NCBI RefSeq assembly: GCF_004335015.1 | Contig: NZ_RQRU01000008.1 | Span: forward strand, 1-64,000 | From: Psychrobacter pygoscelis | GTDB taxonomy: Bacteria > Pseudomonadota > Gammaproteobacteria > Pseudomonadales > Moraxellaceae | DNA length: 64,000 bases | Direction: 5' to 3' | Shown here: positions 1 through 8,586 of the stretch, piece by piece | Numbering within the stretch: the first letter of the stretch is position 1 | Layout: each line of letters starts with the position of its first letter | Program-made: the position numbers and the translations under genes | The notes under the pieces: generated by a model | Database searches by the model: none | The model's input: the letters and a program-made list of their open reading frames with translations, nothing else | Told to the model about the DNA's origin: nothing

Positions 1-62
1 GGGTCTTGATGAAATTAAACATTATTATATTATAAATTTAAAAAATTAGTTTTGTAAAATTT

Positions 63-1064
63 ATGATAAAAAATAGAAAAAAATGCCTACTACTCTTAAG
101 TATATGTCTTGTATTACTACTGTCTACTAAAGCACATATTACTACACAAAATCAAACAAATATGCAGAAGGGTTTCCCTGATGGAATGAAAGTATATACA
201 CCTGAGTGGGGGGTGGTGGCAACTATGATTGAAATGGGTCACCCACCAACTGCCATGGGAGATAAAAAGCTATATCCACAGATAGTGAGCAAGCCTAGAC
301 TTTCACTTGAGATTATTGATGTGGGGTTTAGAGGTCAACCTAGTAAGGAGGTTATGTCACAACTTAAATTAGATTTAATGATAGATACAACTACTTATAA
401 ATTATCTACGAGACTTGAGGATACCCATCTACCCATCACAATGATAGATTTTGGTATGCAAACCAATAAGCGTGGAAAAGTACCTTCTTGGGGTAAATAC
501 GCTAATATAGTACGATTAATTGGTAATAGTACTAATCAAACTGACCAAGCCGAGCGCTATATTAGAGACAGCCATAACAGAATAATTCAAGCAGGTCATA
601 CGATACGCCAATACATAGGAGATAATAGAAAGATTATTGTTATTGAGTTTTTGGATAATAGAGAAATAGTGGTTACACCTGTAAGCAATGCAGTTTCATT
701 AGCAGCTGATATGATGGGGTTAGAATTAATCTCACTCGGTTTACCTGATGAGTCTGGCTGGCTAATTAAACCAGTTCATTCCTTATATGAGCTACCTGAC
801 GACACATGCTTAATAATCAAGAAGCCATTTTCTGAACTATTTAAATATAACTTTATCAATAGTCAAATCTGGCAGAACTCACCTTTCTTTAAACCAAATG
901 CTTGTATATATTTTATAGATCCTGTTTGGGTTAGAGGGGGTATGTATACTATGGTCACTTTCGCCGAAAGTCTTGAACGCGCCGTCACTACCCAAACCAC
1001 AAACGAATTTAGCTACGAATACCTAGCAGGCAAAGCTGTCACGGCTACGGAGGCAGCCCAATGA
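63..1064 (+). CDS. Periplasmic iron-siderophore ABC transporter binding protein (FhuD-like)
   Basis: This is probably the periplasmic receptor that hands ferric siderophore to the FhuB permease encoded next. The 333-residue product has a hydrophobic export signal at about residues 7-24 and no clear lipobox cysteine. The length and the alternating alpha/beta pattern fit the FhuD/BtuF binding-protein class. It overlaps fhuB by 4 nt (ATGA), which implies translational coupling. No fhuC ATPase is seen, so it may lie left of the window. Oddity: the first ~890 nt are AT-rich while the last ~110 nt have the GC-richer codon use of fhuB, which suggests a recombined gene. There is no obvious Shine-Dalgarno before the ATG. 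Family assignment rests mainly on context and overall pattern. Confidence 0.7.
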   Translation: MIKNRKKCLLLLSICLVLLLSTKAHITTQNQTNMQKGFPDGMKVYTPEWGVVATMIEMGHPPTAMGDKKLYPQIVSKPRLSLEIIDVGFRGQPSKEVMSQLKLDLMIDTTTYKLSTRLEDTHLPITMIDFGMQTNKRGKVPSWGKYANIVRLIGNSTNQTDQAERYIRDSHNRIIQAGHTIRQYIGDNRKIIVIEFLDNREIVVTPVSNAVSLAADMMGLELISLGLPDESGWLIKPVHSLYELPDDTCLIIKKPFSELFKYNFINSQIWQNSPFFKPNACIYFIDPVWVRGGMYTMVTFAESLERAVTTQTTNEFSYEYLAGKAVTATEAAQ

Positions 1065-3052
1065 GTACGTCTCCAGTTTTACCTGCCGCAAAATCCAAGT
1101 TTTCAGCTAAATACAGCATACTTATTGCGCTATTTACCCTCATCACTTTAGCCTCATTTACCTACTTGATCGACTTAAAATGGCAATGGCCGCTTGATGG
1201 TTTACTGACTGATCCTGCCATGCTTGAACCCAAAGCCATGATCACCCAGCTTATCTTATTAGCTGAGTCAGGAATGGCCTTTTTTTGTGGTGGTCTATTG
1301 GCTGTGGTCAGCGTGTTACTCCAACAAGTGGTGAGAAACAACCTTGCCTCTGATAGTACCCTTGCTGTTGGTAGCGGGGCATTATTTGCCATGGTGTTAG
1401 CCATGCTATTTTTCCCAAGCTGGGCTATTTATGGCAGCTTTTGGGTGGCGTTTATTGGCTCGTTAATCTCCCTAGGTGTTGTTGTATTAATAGCCTTGCC
1501 CAGCAAACTTGACCCTCTAGTGCTGATCATCGCAGGCTTTGTAGTCAGTATCTTTGCCAGCTCGTTTATCAGCCTAATGATGATATTTGATACCGAGTAT
1601 TTTGCAAGTCTAACCCTTTGGAGCAGCGGCCTGTTGTACCAAGACCGCTGGCAACCATTGCAACATTTGATTATCGCAAGCCTAGTTACTCTGCCCATCT
1701 TGATGCTACTGAGCAAACCGCTCATGCTCATGTCACTCGACGACGCGCAAGCAACAAGGTTAGGATTACCGGTGCAATGGCTGCGTATCGGGGTCTTTAT
1801 CCTTTGTGCGGTATTGACGGCCATGGTAGTCAGTAAAGTCGGCCTCATTGGCTTTGTCGGCTTAGGTGCAGCCACCATGGTCAACGCCATGCAAGTGCGC
1901 AATATCCGTCAACGCCTGTTGTTTGGGTTTTTGCTTGGTGGTTTGCTGCTATGGCTCACTAACAATCTAATCAACATATTTACCCACTACGTCGAGTTGC
2001 CATTCCCACTGCCAGCGGGTACATTAACTGGCGTGCTCGGTGCACCACTGATCATTTGGCTTATCCTTAAGCAGCCCAAACAAACTAAGACTGAAGACGC
2101 CTATGACATTGTACTAGAGCGCCGCAAAATTGACTGGTGGTTGTACATCACTCCTCTAATTTTCCTATTTGGCTACTTCCTAGTATTCGTTCAAACGGCT
2201 CATGGCTGGCAGTTCTCCTTTAACCCTGACTATATCATGCAGTTCCGGTTAGGTCGTAGCTTAGGCGCTGCCTCGACTGGTGTGATTTTAGCCATCGCGG
2301 GTGTGGTATTACAGCAGATGACCCGCAACCCGATGGCAAGCCCTGAAGTGCTAGGTATCAGCTCGGCGGCATCTATTACCATGGTGCTCTCGTTTATGTT
2401 TATTCCTAATTTGCCAATTATAGGGGTGCTAGGTTTTGGTGTATTAGGCGCTTTGATTACTTTAATGGTTATCCTGTGGTTAGCCAGTCAAGTGCATAGC
2501 AGCTATCTACTATTAATTGGGATTGCCATTGGTGCGCTGACCACCTCTTTTAATGTCATTATTGGCTTTAGCCAAGACCCCAGACTACAAGCCATCTTAA
2601 ACTGGCTGTCGGGCACGACCTATCACATCATGCCGCAGATAGCCTATATTTTACTCGGCTTGGCCATTCTTACTTATCTGGTCAGCTGGCTGACGATTAA
2701 ACCGCTTAAGTTACTCACCCTAACCGAGCCTGTGGCAAAGGGACGAGGGTTATCGGTTAAGGCTAGTCAAGCAGGGTTGCTGGTATTTGTAGCTATTTTA
2801 AGCACCATTGCCACCGTGACGGTCGGACCACTCAGCTTTATTGGGCTGATGGTGCCGCAATTGGCACGCTCATTTGGCGCGGTGCAGATAGACAAGCAAT
2901 TGCCACTAGCTGCCTTACTTGGCGCATTAGTGATGCTAACGGCAGACTGGATCGGCCGCTATGCGATATTTCCTTATGAGATACCTGCAGGTATTTTGGC
3001 ATCACTTATTGGCGGTGCGTATTTCTTAGTAATGATGCGAAAGTTTAAATAG
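1061..3052 (+). CDS. fhuB: Fe3+-hydroxamate ABC transporter permease FhuB (fused two-domain)
   Basis: Inner-membrane permease that moves ferric hydroxamate siderophores from the binding protein into the cytoplasm, powered by an ATPase not encoded here. At 663 residues it is two FecCD-type permease domains in tandem (about 1-335 and 355-663), the arrangement typical of FhuB. Each half has many membrane segments. The FecCD signature GPLSFIGLMVPQLAR is seen near residue 588. The equivalent in the first half, near residue 260 (GLIGFVGLGAATMVNAM), is degenerate, as is usual for FhuB. The start overlaps the binding-protein stop. The siderophore-interacting protein follows 38 nt downstream. Confidence 0.9.
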   Translation: MSTSPVLPAAKSKFSAKYSILIALFTLITLASFTYLIDLKWQWPLDGLLTDPAMLEPKAMITQLILLAESGMAFFCGGLLAVVSVLLQQVVRNNLASDSTLAVGSGALFAMVLAMLFFPSWAIYGSFWVAFIGSLISLGVVVLIALPSKLDPLVLIIAGFVVSIFASSFISLMMIFDTEYFASLTLWSSGLLYQDRWQPLQHLIIASLVTLPILMLLSKPLMLMSLDDAQATRLGLPVQWLRIGVFILCAVLTAMVVSKVGLIGFVGLGAATMVNAMQVRNIRQRLLFGFLLGGLLLWLTNNLINIFTHYVELPFPLPAGTLTGVLGAPLIIWLILKQPKQTKTEDAYDIVLERRKIDWWLYITPLIFLFGYFLVFVQTAHGWQFSFNPDYIMQFRLGRSLGAASTGVILAIAGVVLQQMTRNPMASPEVLGISSAASITMVLSFMFIPNLPIIGVLGFGVLGALITLMVILWLASQVHSSYLLLIGIAIGALTTSFNVIIGFSQDPRLQAILNWLSGTTYHIMPQIAYILLGLAILTYLVSWLTIKPLKLLTLTEPVAKGRGLSVKASQAGLLVFVAILSTIATVTVGPLSFIGLMVPQLARSFGAVQIDKQLPLAALLGALVMLTADWIGRYAIFPYEIPAGILASLIGGAYFLVMMRKFK

Positions 3053-3090
3053 AGGCTATAGCAATCAATAACTAATAATGGAGCAAGATA

Positions 3091-4539
3091 ATGGATATTT
3101 TAGCGACACTTAGCAAAGTTAAGACGCTTGGCTCAGAGATTAGTAATCGGATGCTATTTACCAGCTTTGATGATCAGCAGCGCACGCCGCTTATAGGTGA
3201 AGACGCGCAGGATAAAGCAGAGGTAATCGACTATATTCACACCTATCGACGTACCGAGCTGCTGCAGGTAATGAATGCTTTCACTGACGCGCGTAGCCAT
3301 CAGCAAGCTTTGCCGATAGTTACAGAGATCTATCAAGAGGGAGTATTGGTTCAATATATTCCTGATGATGTGGTACTCGATGATGCCACGCTTAACGCGC
3401 AGTCACACGAAAATGCGCAGCCACAGCAGTCGGAAACCGACCCTGCAAGCGAAGCGTTAGCTGCTGAAATACCAGTCGATACTGTCAAACAGCATCTTGC
3501 CAGTCAAAATGTCTTTGTGCCGTTTCGCATTCAGGATGTGTCTCTCATAGAGCGTGCTTACTATCTGTTTTATGAAGCAATGATACGTCAAGGTAACATG
3601 GAAGAGGTAACACCCAGCAAAGTGACTCGCCACTACTTCACTGTGAGTAAAAGCGAGTATGTCACCCCCAATATGCTCAGGCTGTATCTGACCAGTGATG
3701 TGCCTCTGCCAACTGATGACCCCGGCTTTGCTTATCGGTTTGTCTTAACCACATTAAGTAAAAAAGATGATCAAGTAGATAACGCTAAAACTGATATTGA
3801 TATCTATAAGCTGCCTCGACAGATTTGGCAACAACTACAGCCTACCATCACACAACTGCCCTTTAGCGACAAGATTATCGCCACTGCCAAAAAGCAAGGC
3901 TCCATCATATTTTTTGAAATATTAAAACGCTTGCCTGAAGCGCAGCGGGACAAGCTGGAGGAGAAAGTAGCAGGTCGAGACGAAGGCCGCTACTATACCC
4001 TAAGACAGCTGCATAAGCCGCAACTGCCAGAATCAACAACCGCCTTAATAGGTGAGGTCGATATCTATATTCACGAAGGCAGCCCCGGAAGCGAGTGGGC
4101 AAAGTCATTAAAAGCAGGCGATATTATTTATGCTGATAACGACTACGAAGAAACCATTAAGCTTATGACCATGGGTCAGCCGCTATTTATCTGTGATGAG
4201 ACCTCCATGCCATCGGTTGCAGCGATGCTGGAGCGCTGGCAACACGAAACTACGCCTATCGTTATTGCCATTACCAATGACAAGGCTGACTTTGACTATA
4301 TGGAGCAAATTGTTTTGTCTGATGGGTTACAAGATAAGTTAGTCATCCACTATATCAACACGGTAGACACTGATAATCTGGCGCAAGCGGTGATTGATCT
4401 TATCAAAGCTCAAGATAAAAAGATCGACTGCGCTTGGGGCGCTATCGGTAAGGCAGACTTTAAGCCGATTAAAGCTTACTTGCGCGAGGAGCACGGACTT
4501 AAAGGTAAGATTAATCGCATTCGGGCGTATTGGAATTAG
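3091..4539 (+). CDS. Siderophore-interacting protein (SIP/ViuB-type ferric-siderophore reductase)
   Basis: Cytoplasmic flavoprotein expected to reduce the imported ferric siderophore and release Fe2+. The FAD-binding SIP domain starts near residue 175 (VTRHYFTVSKSEYVTPNMLR). The SIP C-terminal domain begins around residue 320 (EVDIYIHEGSPGSEWA) and ends in the typical ...IRAYWN tail. At 482 residues it is nearly twice the usual ~260. The extra ~170 N-terminal residues are not a domain I can name. They include a Glu/Gln/Ala-rich linker near residues 105-135. A start further in cannot be excluded, but GGAGCAAGATAATG gives a good ribosome site here. It is co-directional with fhuB, so probably the same operon. 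Confidence 0.85.
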   Translation: MDILATLSKVKTLGSEISNRMLFTSFDDQQRTPLIGEDAQDKAEVIDYIHTYRRTELLQVMNAFTDARSHQQALPIVTEIYQEGVLVQYIPDDVVLDDATLNAQSHENAQPQQSETDPASEALAAEIPVDTVKQHLASQNVFVPFRIQDVSLIERAYYLFYEAMIRQGNMEEVTPSKVTRHYFTVSKSEYVTPNMLRLYLTSDVPLPTDDPGFAYRFVLTTLSKKDDQVDNAKTDIDIYKLPRQIWQQLQPTITQLPFSDKIIATAKKQGSIIFFEILKRLPEAQRDKLEEKVAGRDEGRYYTLRQLHKPQLPESTTALIGEVDIYIHEGSPGSEWAKSLKAGDIIYADNDYEETIKLMTMGQPLFICDETSMPSVAAMLERWQHETTPIVIAITNDKADFDYMEQIVLSDGLQDKLVIHYINTVDTDNLAQAVIDLIKAQDKKIDCAWGAIGKADFKPIKAYLREEHGLKGKINRIRAYWN

Positions 4540-4610
4540 AAGATTAATTCTATTTTTTACAAGTCTAAATGTACATCACGGTGCTAAGCTTAAAGTAAGT
4601 TATAAAGCTT

Positions 4611-4629
4611 CTACTATCCTCGATAGTAG
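4611..4629 (+). terminator. Hairpin after the siderophore operon
   Basis: CTACTATC/GATAGTAG form a perfect 8-bp stem with a 3-nt loop 71 nt after the SIP stop codon. The following TTATACATGG is not a real T-run, so this is only a possible terminator. Confidence 0.3.
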
Positions 4630-4774
4630 TTATACATGGCTGGTACTGATATAGATTTCCTTCACCCTTCAATAAAAAATGTTGTTCATATTTAATTGTC
4701 CTATTATTTATACGCAAGTATTACACTTTTTAGTATGGTTAATCCTGTTTAAAACTGATACGTGGTAAAAGACA

Positions 4775-5218
4775 TACTCACAGATTCGGGCAAGTTTGAA
4801 TTGCCTAAAAAGTTTCCTAACAGAGTCGATGCCAACATTGATTAGTAAGTGGTTATCGTTGATGCTACCGAAACCCCGATTGAGCAACTAAAAAAATCAA
4901 AGAGATGACTACAGCGATAAGAAAAAACAACACAGCTAAAAAGCTCAAGTTATTGTGCACTGGAAAACAGGACTAATACTAGACGTTCAGACTTGTCGCG
5001 GCGCTGTTTACGACTTTAAGTTTTATAAAGACACTTGTCCTAATTTTGGTTACCTGACAGTACTAAAGTCTTAACCGATAATGGTTGTCAAGGAATTGCT
5101 AATTGACATGAACAGACCTTTACGCCCTTTAAGAAACCTCGCGGTGGTAAGTTTCTAGAACTTTGTAAACCAGCCAATCAATATCTAGCTAAGTTCCGAA
5201 TCACAGTTTCCTTATATG
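4775..5218 (+). pseudogene. Decayed IS5-type (DDE) transposase fragment
   Basis: Shifting between frames recovers a transposase sequence. 4781-4920 reads FELPKKFPNRVDANID, two stops, then VVIVDATETPIEQ. From about 4900 another frame reads KNQRDDYSDKKKQHS, one stop, then KAQVIVHWKTGLILDVQTCR and FKFYKDTCPNFG. A third stretch gives LTDNGCQGI and FTPFKKPRGGKFLELC. This order (VDATExPI, a KKKxHxxKxQ-like motif, then the second acidic region) fits IS5-group DDE transposases. At least three stops and two frameshifts make it non-functional. No intact terminal inverted repeats were found. It separates the iron-uptake operon from arfB. Confidence 0.75.
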
Positions 5219-5243
5219 CCCTTACCTAATATCCAACCAACTA

Positions 5244-5657
5244 TTAATAATCAACCTTACCCCGAAGCGCCTTCGTTCTGCCACGTTGGGTTTTTTGATC
5301 CACACGTTTACGCCGAGCGTTCCGGCTTGGTTTGGTAGGTCGTCTGGTTTTATTCACGTGGATGGCTTTGGTGATAAACTCTTGCAGACGCTCAAAGGCA
5401 TCGGCTTTGTTTTTTTCTTGGGTGCGAAACTGCTGCGCTTTGATAATAAGCACGCCATCTTTGGTTATACGGCTGTCTTTGCTATCGAGTAAGCGCTGCT
5501 TATGCAGGTCGCTCAGACTTGAGGCATTGATATCGAAGCGCAAATGAATGGCCGATGAGACTTTATTGACATTCTGCCCACCCGCACCTTGTGCACGGAT
5601 GGCGCTAATGTCTACTTCGCTGTCATCAAGACTGATGTTACTGTTGATAAAAACCAT
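5244..5657 (-). CDS. arfB: Alternative ribosome-rescue factor ArfB (peptidyl-tRNA hydrolase)
   Basis: Releases nascent chains from ribosomes stalled on truncated mRNA by hydrolysing peptidyl-tRNA. The 137-residue protein carries the release-factor catalytic motif GGQ at residues 26-28, in the context RAQGAGGQNVNK. A highly basic C-terminal tail (about residues 108-135, rich in Arg/Lys) is the part that inserts into the empty mRNA channel in this family. Length and domain order match E. coli YaeJ/ArfB. It is transcribed towards the IS5 remnant and appears monocistronic. Confidence 0.93.
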   Translation of the reverse strand: MVFINSNISLDDSEVDISAIRAQGAGGQNVNKVSSAIHLRFDINASSLSDLHKQRLLDSKDSRITKDGVLIIKAQQFRTQEKNKADAFERLQEFITKAIHVNKTRRPTKPSRNARRKRVDQKTQRGRTKALRGKVDY

Positions 5658-5806
5658 AATCTGCTGTTGTATTCCAAATCTATTATGCCCCTATTTTATC
5701 AAACCGCTACACCCGACGTAGACCTTGCAGGATTTTAAGGAATTTATAAGCTATGATTGACATAGCTTTGGCGCACCCTACTTTAGATCATAGACTATGG
5801 TTACTA

Positions 5807-5843
5807 GGTAGTGGCAATGTGAGTTATTTATGTCACCACTACC
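5807..5843. other. Inverted repeat between arfB and mrr-like gene
   Basis: GGTAGTGG and CCACTACC form a perfect 8-bp stem around a 21-nt spacer in the 248-nt gap downstream of the Mrr-like gene. There is no T-run on either strand. It may be a weak terminator or a protein site. Nothing else is recognised in the gap. Confidence 0.35.
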
Positions 5844-5905
5844 CCTTTACTATCTCAGTAACGCTATAAGTCATTAATCATACTATCTTAAAAATTATTG
5901 CCGTA

Positions 5906-7036
5906 TTAATAGGTTTTAATCTTTTCAAAAAACTCACTATCCAATAATAGCTTTGGCTTTGCATTGACCTCTTTAAGCCCCACTTTATGCTCCATCATAA
6001 GCTCAATTAATCCCATTTGATCAATAAGAATAAGGCTGTGGGTATCAATAGAATCCGCATAATCCTTAGCAGGTCTAGTAAAACCTGTGGTGGTAATAAA
6101 TATACCGTGATGAGTCGTATATTGCGGAGGAAAGGCGCCTATAAAGTTTCTTAACTCACCATTTGAGACATTGTTACCGGCACTATATAGTTTGGCTTGG
6201 ATGTAATAAGTGTGAACTTCGCCACTAGGAAAATCTTGGCTAATAAGGCCATCAATACCGTTATCATTCGATCGGCCTGTATGACGAGCTGTGAGATTAC
6301 TCTCTGGACTTTCAATCTCTAAAGAACGCTCAACCAGCTTTAAGCAAAACCATTCAAACTGTAGAGGTGATAAGCTCTCCAACTGCACCATAATCATGTC
6401 CGGCGTTACTTTGACAAAGTCATTGGCAATGGTGGCATCAGCATAGTTATTCATAAAGATAGACGTTCGGCGCATGGACTCGTCAATTAAATGATTTAGC
6501 AGAGGATCACCGTTTTTGCCATAAGCAGCAATATTGGCTTTTTTTAAATCTGCAAAAGCTTTATTATCAAGCCTATCTAAATCTGCAATAAAATCATTAT
6601 TAGGAATACCCTCACTAATATACTTCGTAAAATTGCTGCCTGTCATCCAAAAGTAAATTTTGCCAAGCGGATCTATCCTAATGATATTCTTAGGTGTTAC
6701 TTTTTCGTCAAAGGTAATAAAATTAGCAAAATTTTGATTAAGATTAGGCACTAGGCTAAAGCAATTTTCTTTGATGAGTCCAATAGCGGATAAACACAAC
6801 AACACTAAATCTACCAATTCATCATAACAAGGTGTGCCTTCACGGCACTCGTTGCGGATATCATAAGTGCTCATATAAGTGAGCTTTTTATGCTCCGGTA
6901 CAATTTTCGCTAGCTTTTCAAACTCCCGAAAAAATACTGTCTGACCAATCGTGTTTCTGTTGCTCAAATTTTTTATCGTTTGAATTCCTGCATTTAGCAG
7001 CTCGCCAAATGTCGGTATTTTATTGATATTACTCAT
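5906..7036 (-). CDS. Mrr-like restriction endonuclease (type IV style)
   Basis: Predicted nuclease that cuts foreign or modified DNA. The C-terminal half has the Mrr catalytic pattern of the PD-(D/E)XK fold: NDNGIDG near residue 257, then YYIQAK near residue 279, where Q-x-K is the Mrr variant of the last motif, followed by GIFITTTGFTRPAKDYA. The N-terminal ~110 residues look like the winged-helix Mrr N domain. I place the start at 7036 (MSNINKIP) because GAGGTAGAGAG precedes it. An in-frame ATG at 7072 would add 12 residues but has no ribosome site. No methyltransferase or specificity subunit is adjacent, as expected for an Mrr-type enzyme. The target is unknown. Confidence 0.8.
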   Translation of the reverse strand: MSNINKIPTFGELLNAGIQTIKNLSNRNTIGQTVFFREFEKLAKIVPEHKKLTYMSTYDIRNECREGTPCYDELVDLVLLCLSAIGLIKENCFSLVPNLNQNFANFITFDEKVTPKNIIRIDPLGKIYFWMTGSNFTKYISEGIPNNDFIADLDRLDNKAFADLKKANIAAYGKNGDPLLNHLIDESMRRTSIFMNNYADATIANDFVKVTPDMIMVQLESLSPLQFEWFCLKLVERSLEIESPESNLTARHTGRSNDNGIDGLISQDFPSGEVHTYYIQAKLYSAGNNVSNGELRNFIGAFPPQYTTHHGIFITTTGFTRPAKDYADSIDTHSLILIDQMGLIELMMEHKVGLKEVNAKPKLLLDSEFFEKIKTY

Positions 7037-7243
7037 CTCTCTACCTCTATAAATACGCTGCCCACTGTACATGGGTTCACTAAAATGAGCAAAAGATATT
7101 TTGATAATATTACCTGACTAATAAGTTTAAATCACATGCCAACGTCTTAAAAACCGCTAGACTAGATTAACCCTACAATAATCCACAATGTTCATAAAAA
7201 TGATACCGGATAAAAATAACCCGACTTAAGGACTGCCAAGCAT

Positions 7244-8527
7244 ATGACTGATCAGACGACGCTAGTATTGGGAGCGAATACTGTTATTTCGCAAGGACAA
7301 TGTTCGATATCATTTAGCAGCTCAGACCCGCTACAATTTGGTCAACAAATTGGCCTGCTGTGGCTGCCTTTAGATACTAACCGCAAAGCCGCCTGTAGTC
7401 CGGCGTATCTACACGAACCTAAAGACTGGGCGCGTCTGGATCACTCTAATCAACCTAGCACTTGGCAGCTTGACTTACCCAAGCTATTTAATGAGCAAGG
7501 GGTAAGTTTCCTTCAGCTTATTGCCTACGTCTATCATGAGCCAAGTCTCAACCTGCCAGCAGTCGAGCTGGGTAGTATTCACTTGAGCATCGATAATGAC
7601 GCGGTTCAGTATGACTTTAAAGCCACAGAGCGCCATGTCAAAGCTGCCATTGTGCTAGAGATATACCAGCGTAATGGCCAGTTTAAATGCCGAGCACTGG
7701 GAGAAACTTCGACCCAAGGTCTAAATAGCCTTGAGCAACGCGTTCAGGTCAGCCTCGATGTGAGGCCGCCAAATGTTCATGCACTGATCCAAGAGGCGCA
7801 AAGTCAGCAACAAGGTCAGCAGCGAAACGGTGCAGCAAATGAGTTACACCGAGCGCCGCGCCAAGTCCAACCGGGTGAGATTTGGACAGGTACGGCCTTT
7901 GCTATTGATGCCTATCATCTGCTGACTTGCTATCATGTCATCGAATCTGCTGCCCTAATTGGTATTCGTCAGCAAGGTCAAGCGGACCGTGAGGCGCAAG
8001 TGGTGCTCGCTGATATCGGTAGCGATACAGCGATTATCAAAGTTGCTGAGCCACTACCGCCCTGCTACCTACCTCTAGCTCAGGGCTGCTACGACATCTT
8101 GGGTGAGACCATCACCACGCTAGGGTATCCCCTATCAGGAATCAGTAGTCAGTTGCAAGTGACGCAAGGGTGTATCTCAGCATTGACTGGCTTTGGCAAT
8201 GACATTCGCTATCTGCAATTTACCGCACCCATTCAGCCTGGCTCTAGTGGCAGTCCATTACTGCTACCGACGGGTGAGGTCATCGGTATGGTGACTGCTA
8301 GTCTGAGTCATGAGCATGCGCAAAACATGAACTATGCGGTAAAATTTCAGCTATTATCTGCCCTACTCACTAGCGCCGGCATTAGCCTAACAGATAGTCC
8401 CAGTATCAGTACTAATGCCCATACTCAATATGGCACTCAGTCTCTGCTATCGTCCGCACCGTTAACCACTCCACAATTAAGCAAACAAAGCCGAGGGGCG
8501 TTGTGGCTAGTGGGCTGTGAGGGGTAA
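7244..8527 (+). CDS. TerD-domain / trypsin-like serine protease fusion
   Basis: The N-terminal ~165 residues resemble a TerD domain, ending in the characteristic stretch EIYQRNGQFKCRALG...QGLNSLE. The acidic calcium-binding DxD of classical TerD is not evident. A Gln-rich linker follows at about residues 185-200. Residues ~210-395 form a trypsin-like protease with a complete triad visible: His231 in TCYHV, Asp261 in GSDTAII and Ser335 in PGSSGSP. No signal peptide is seen, so the protease is probably cytoplasmic. It is the first gene of a co-directional block with the PRTase gene 59 nt downstream. In Ter-linked systems such proteins are thought to sense stress or process partners. The substrate here is unknown. 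Confidence 0.8.
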   Translation: MTDQTTLVLGANTVISQGQCSISFSSSDPLQFGQQIGLLWLPLDTNRKAACSPAYLHEPKDWARLDHSNQPSTWQLDLPKLFNEQGVSFLQLIAYVYHEPSLNLPAVELGSIHLSIDNDAVQYDFKATERHVKAAIVLEIYQRNGQFKCRALGETSTQGLNSLEQRVQVSLDVRPPNVHALIQEAQSQQQGQQRNGAANELHRAPRQVQPGEIWTGTAFAIDAYHLLTCYHVIESAALIGIRQQGQADREAQVVLADIGSDTAIIKVAEPLPPCYLPLAQGCYDILGETITTLGYPLSGISSQLQVTQGCISALTGFGNDIRYLQFTAPIQPGSSGSPLLLPTGEVIGMVTASLSHEHAQNMNYAVKFQLLSALLTSAGISLTDSPSISTNAHTQYGTQSLLSSAPLTTPQLSKQSRGALWLVGCEG

Positions 8528-8586
8528 AGTGATACAAAAAATCGATAAGTATTTTAGAAAAAGTGCGTAAAACTTAAGGAAATTAA

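Noticed and set aside
1162..1902. Long minus-strand open frames opposite fhuB
   Set aside because: They are antisense to a clearly recognised permease gene, have no ribosome site and no recognisable product.
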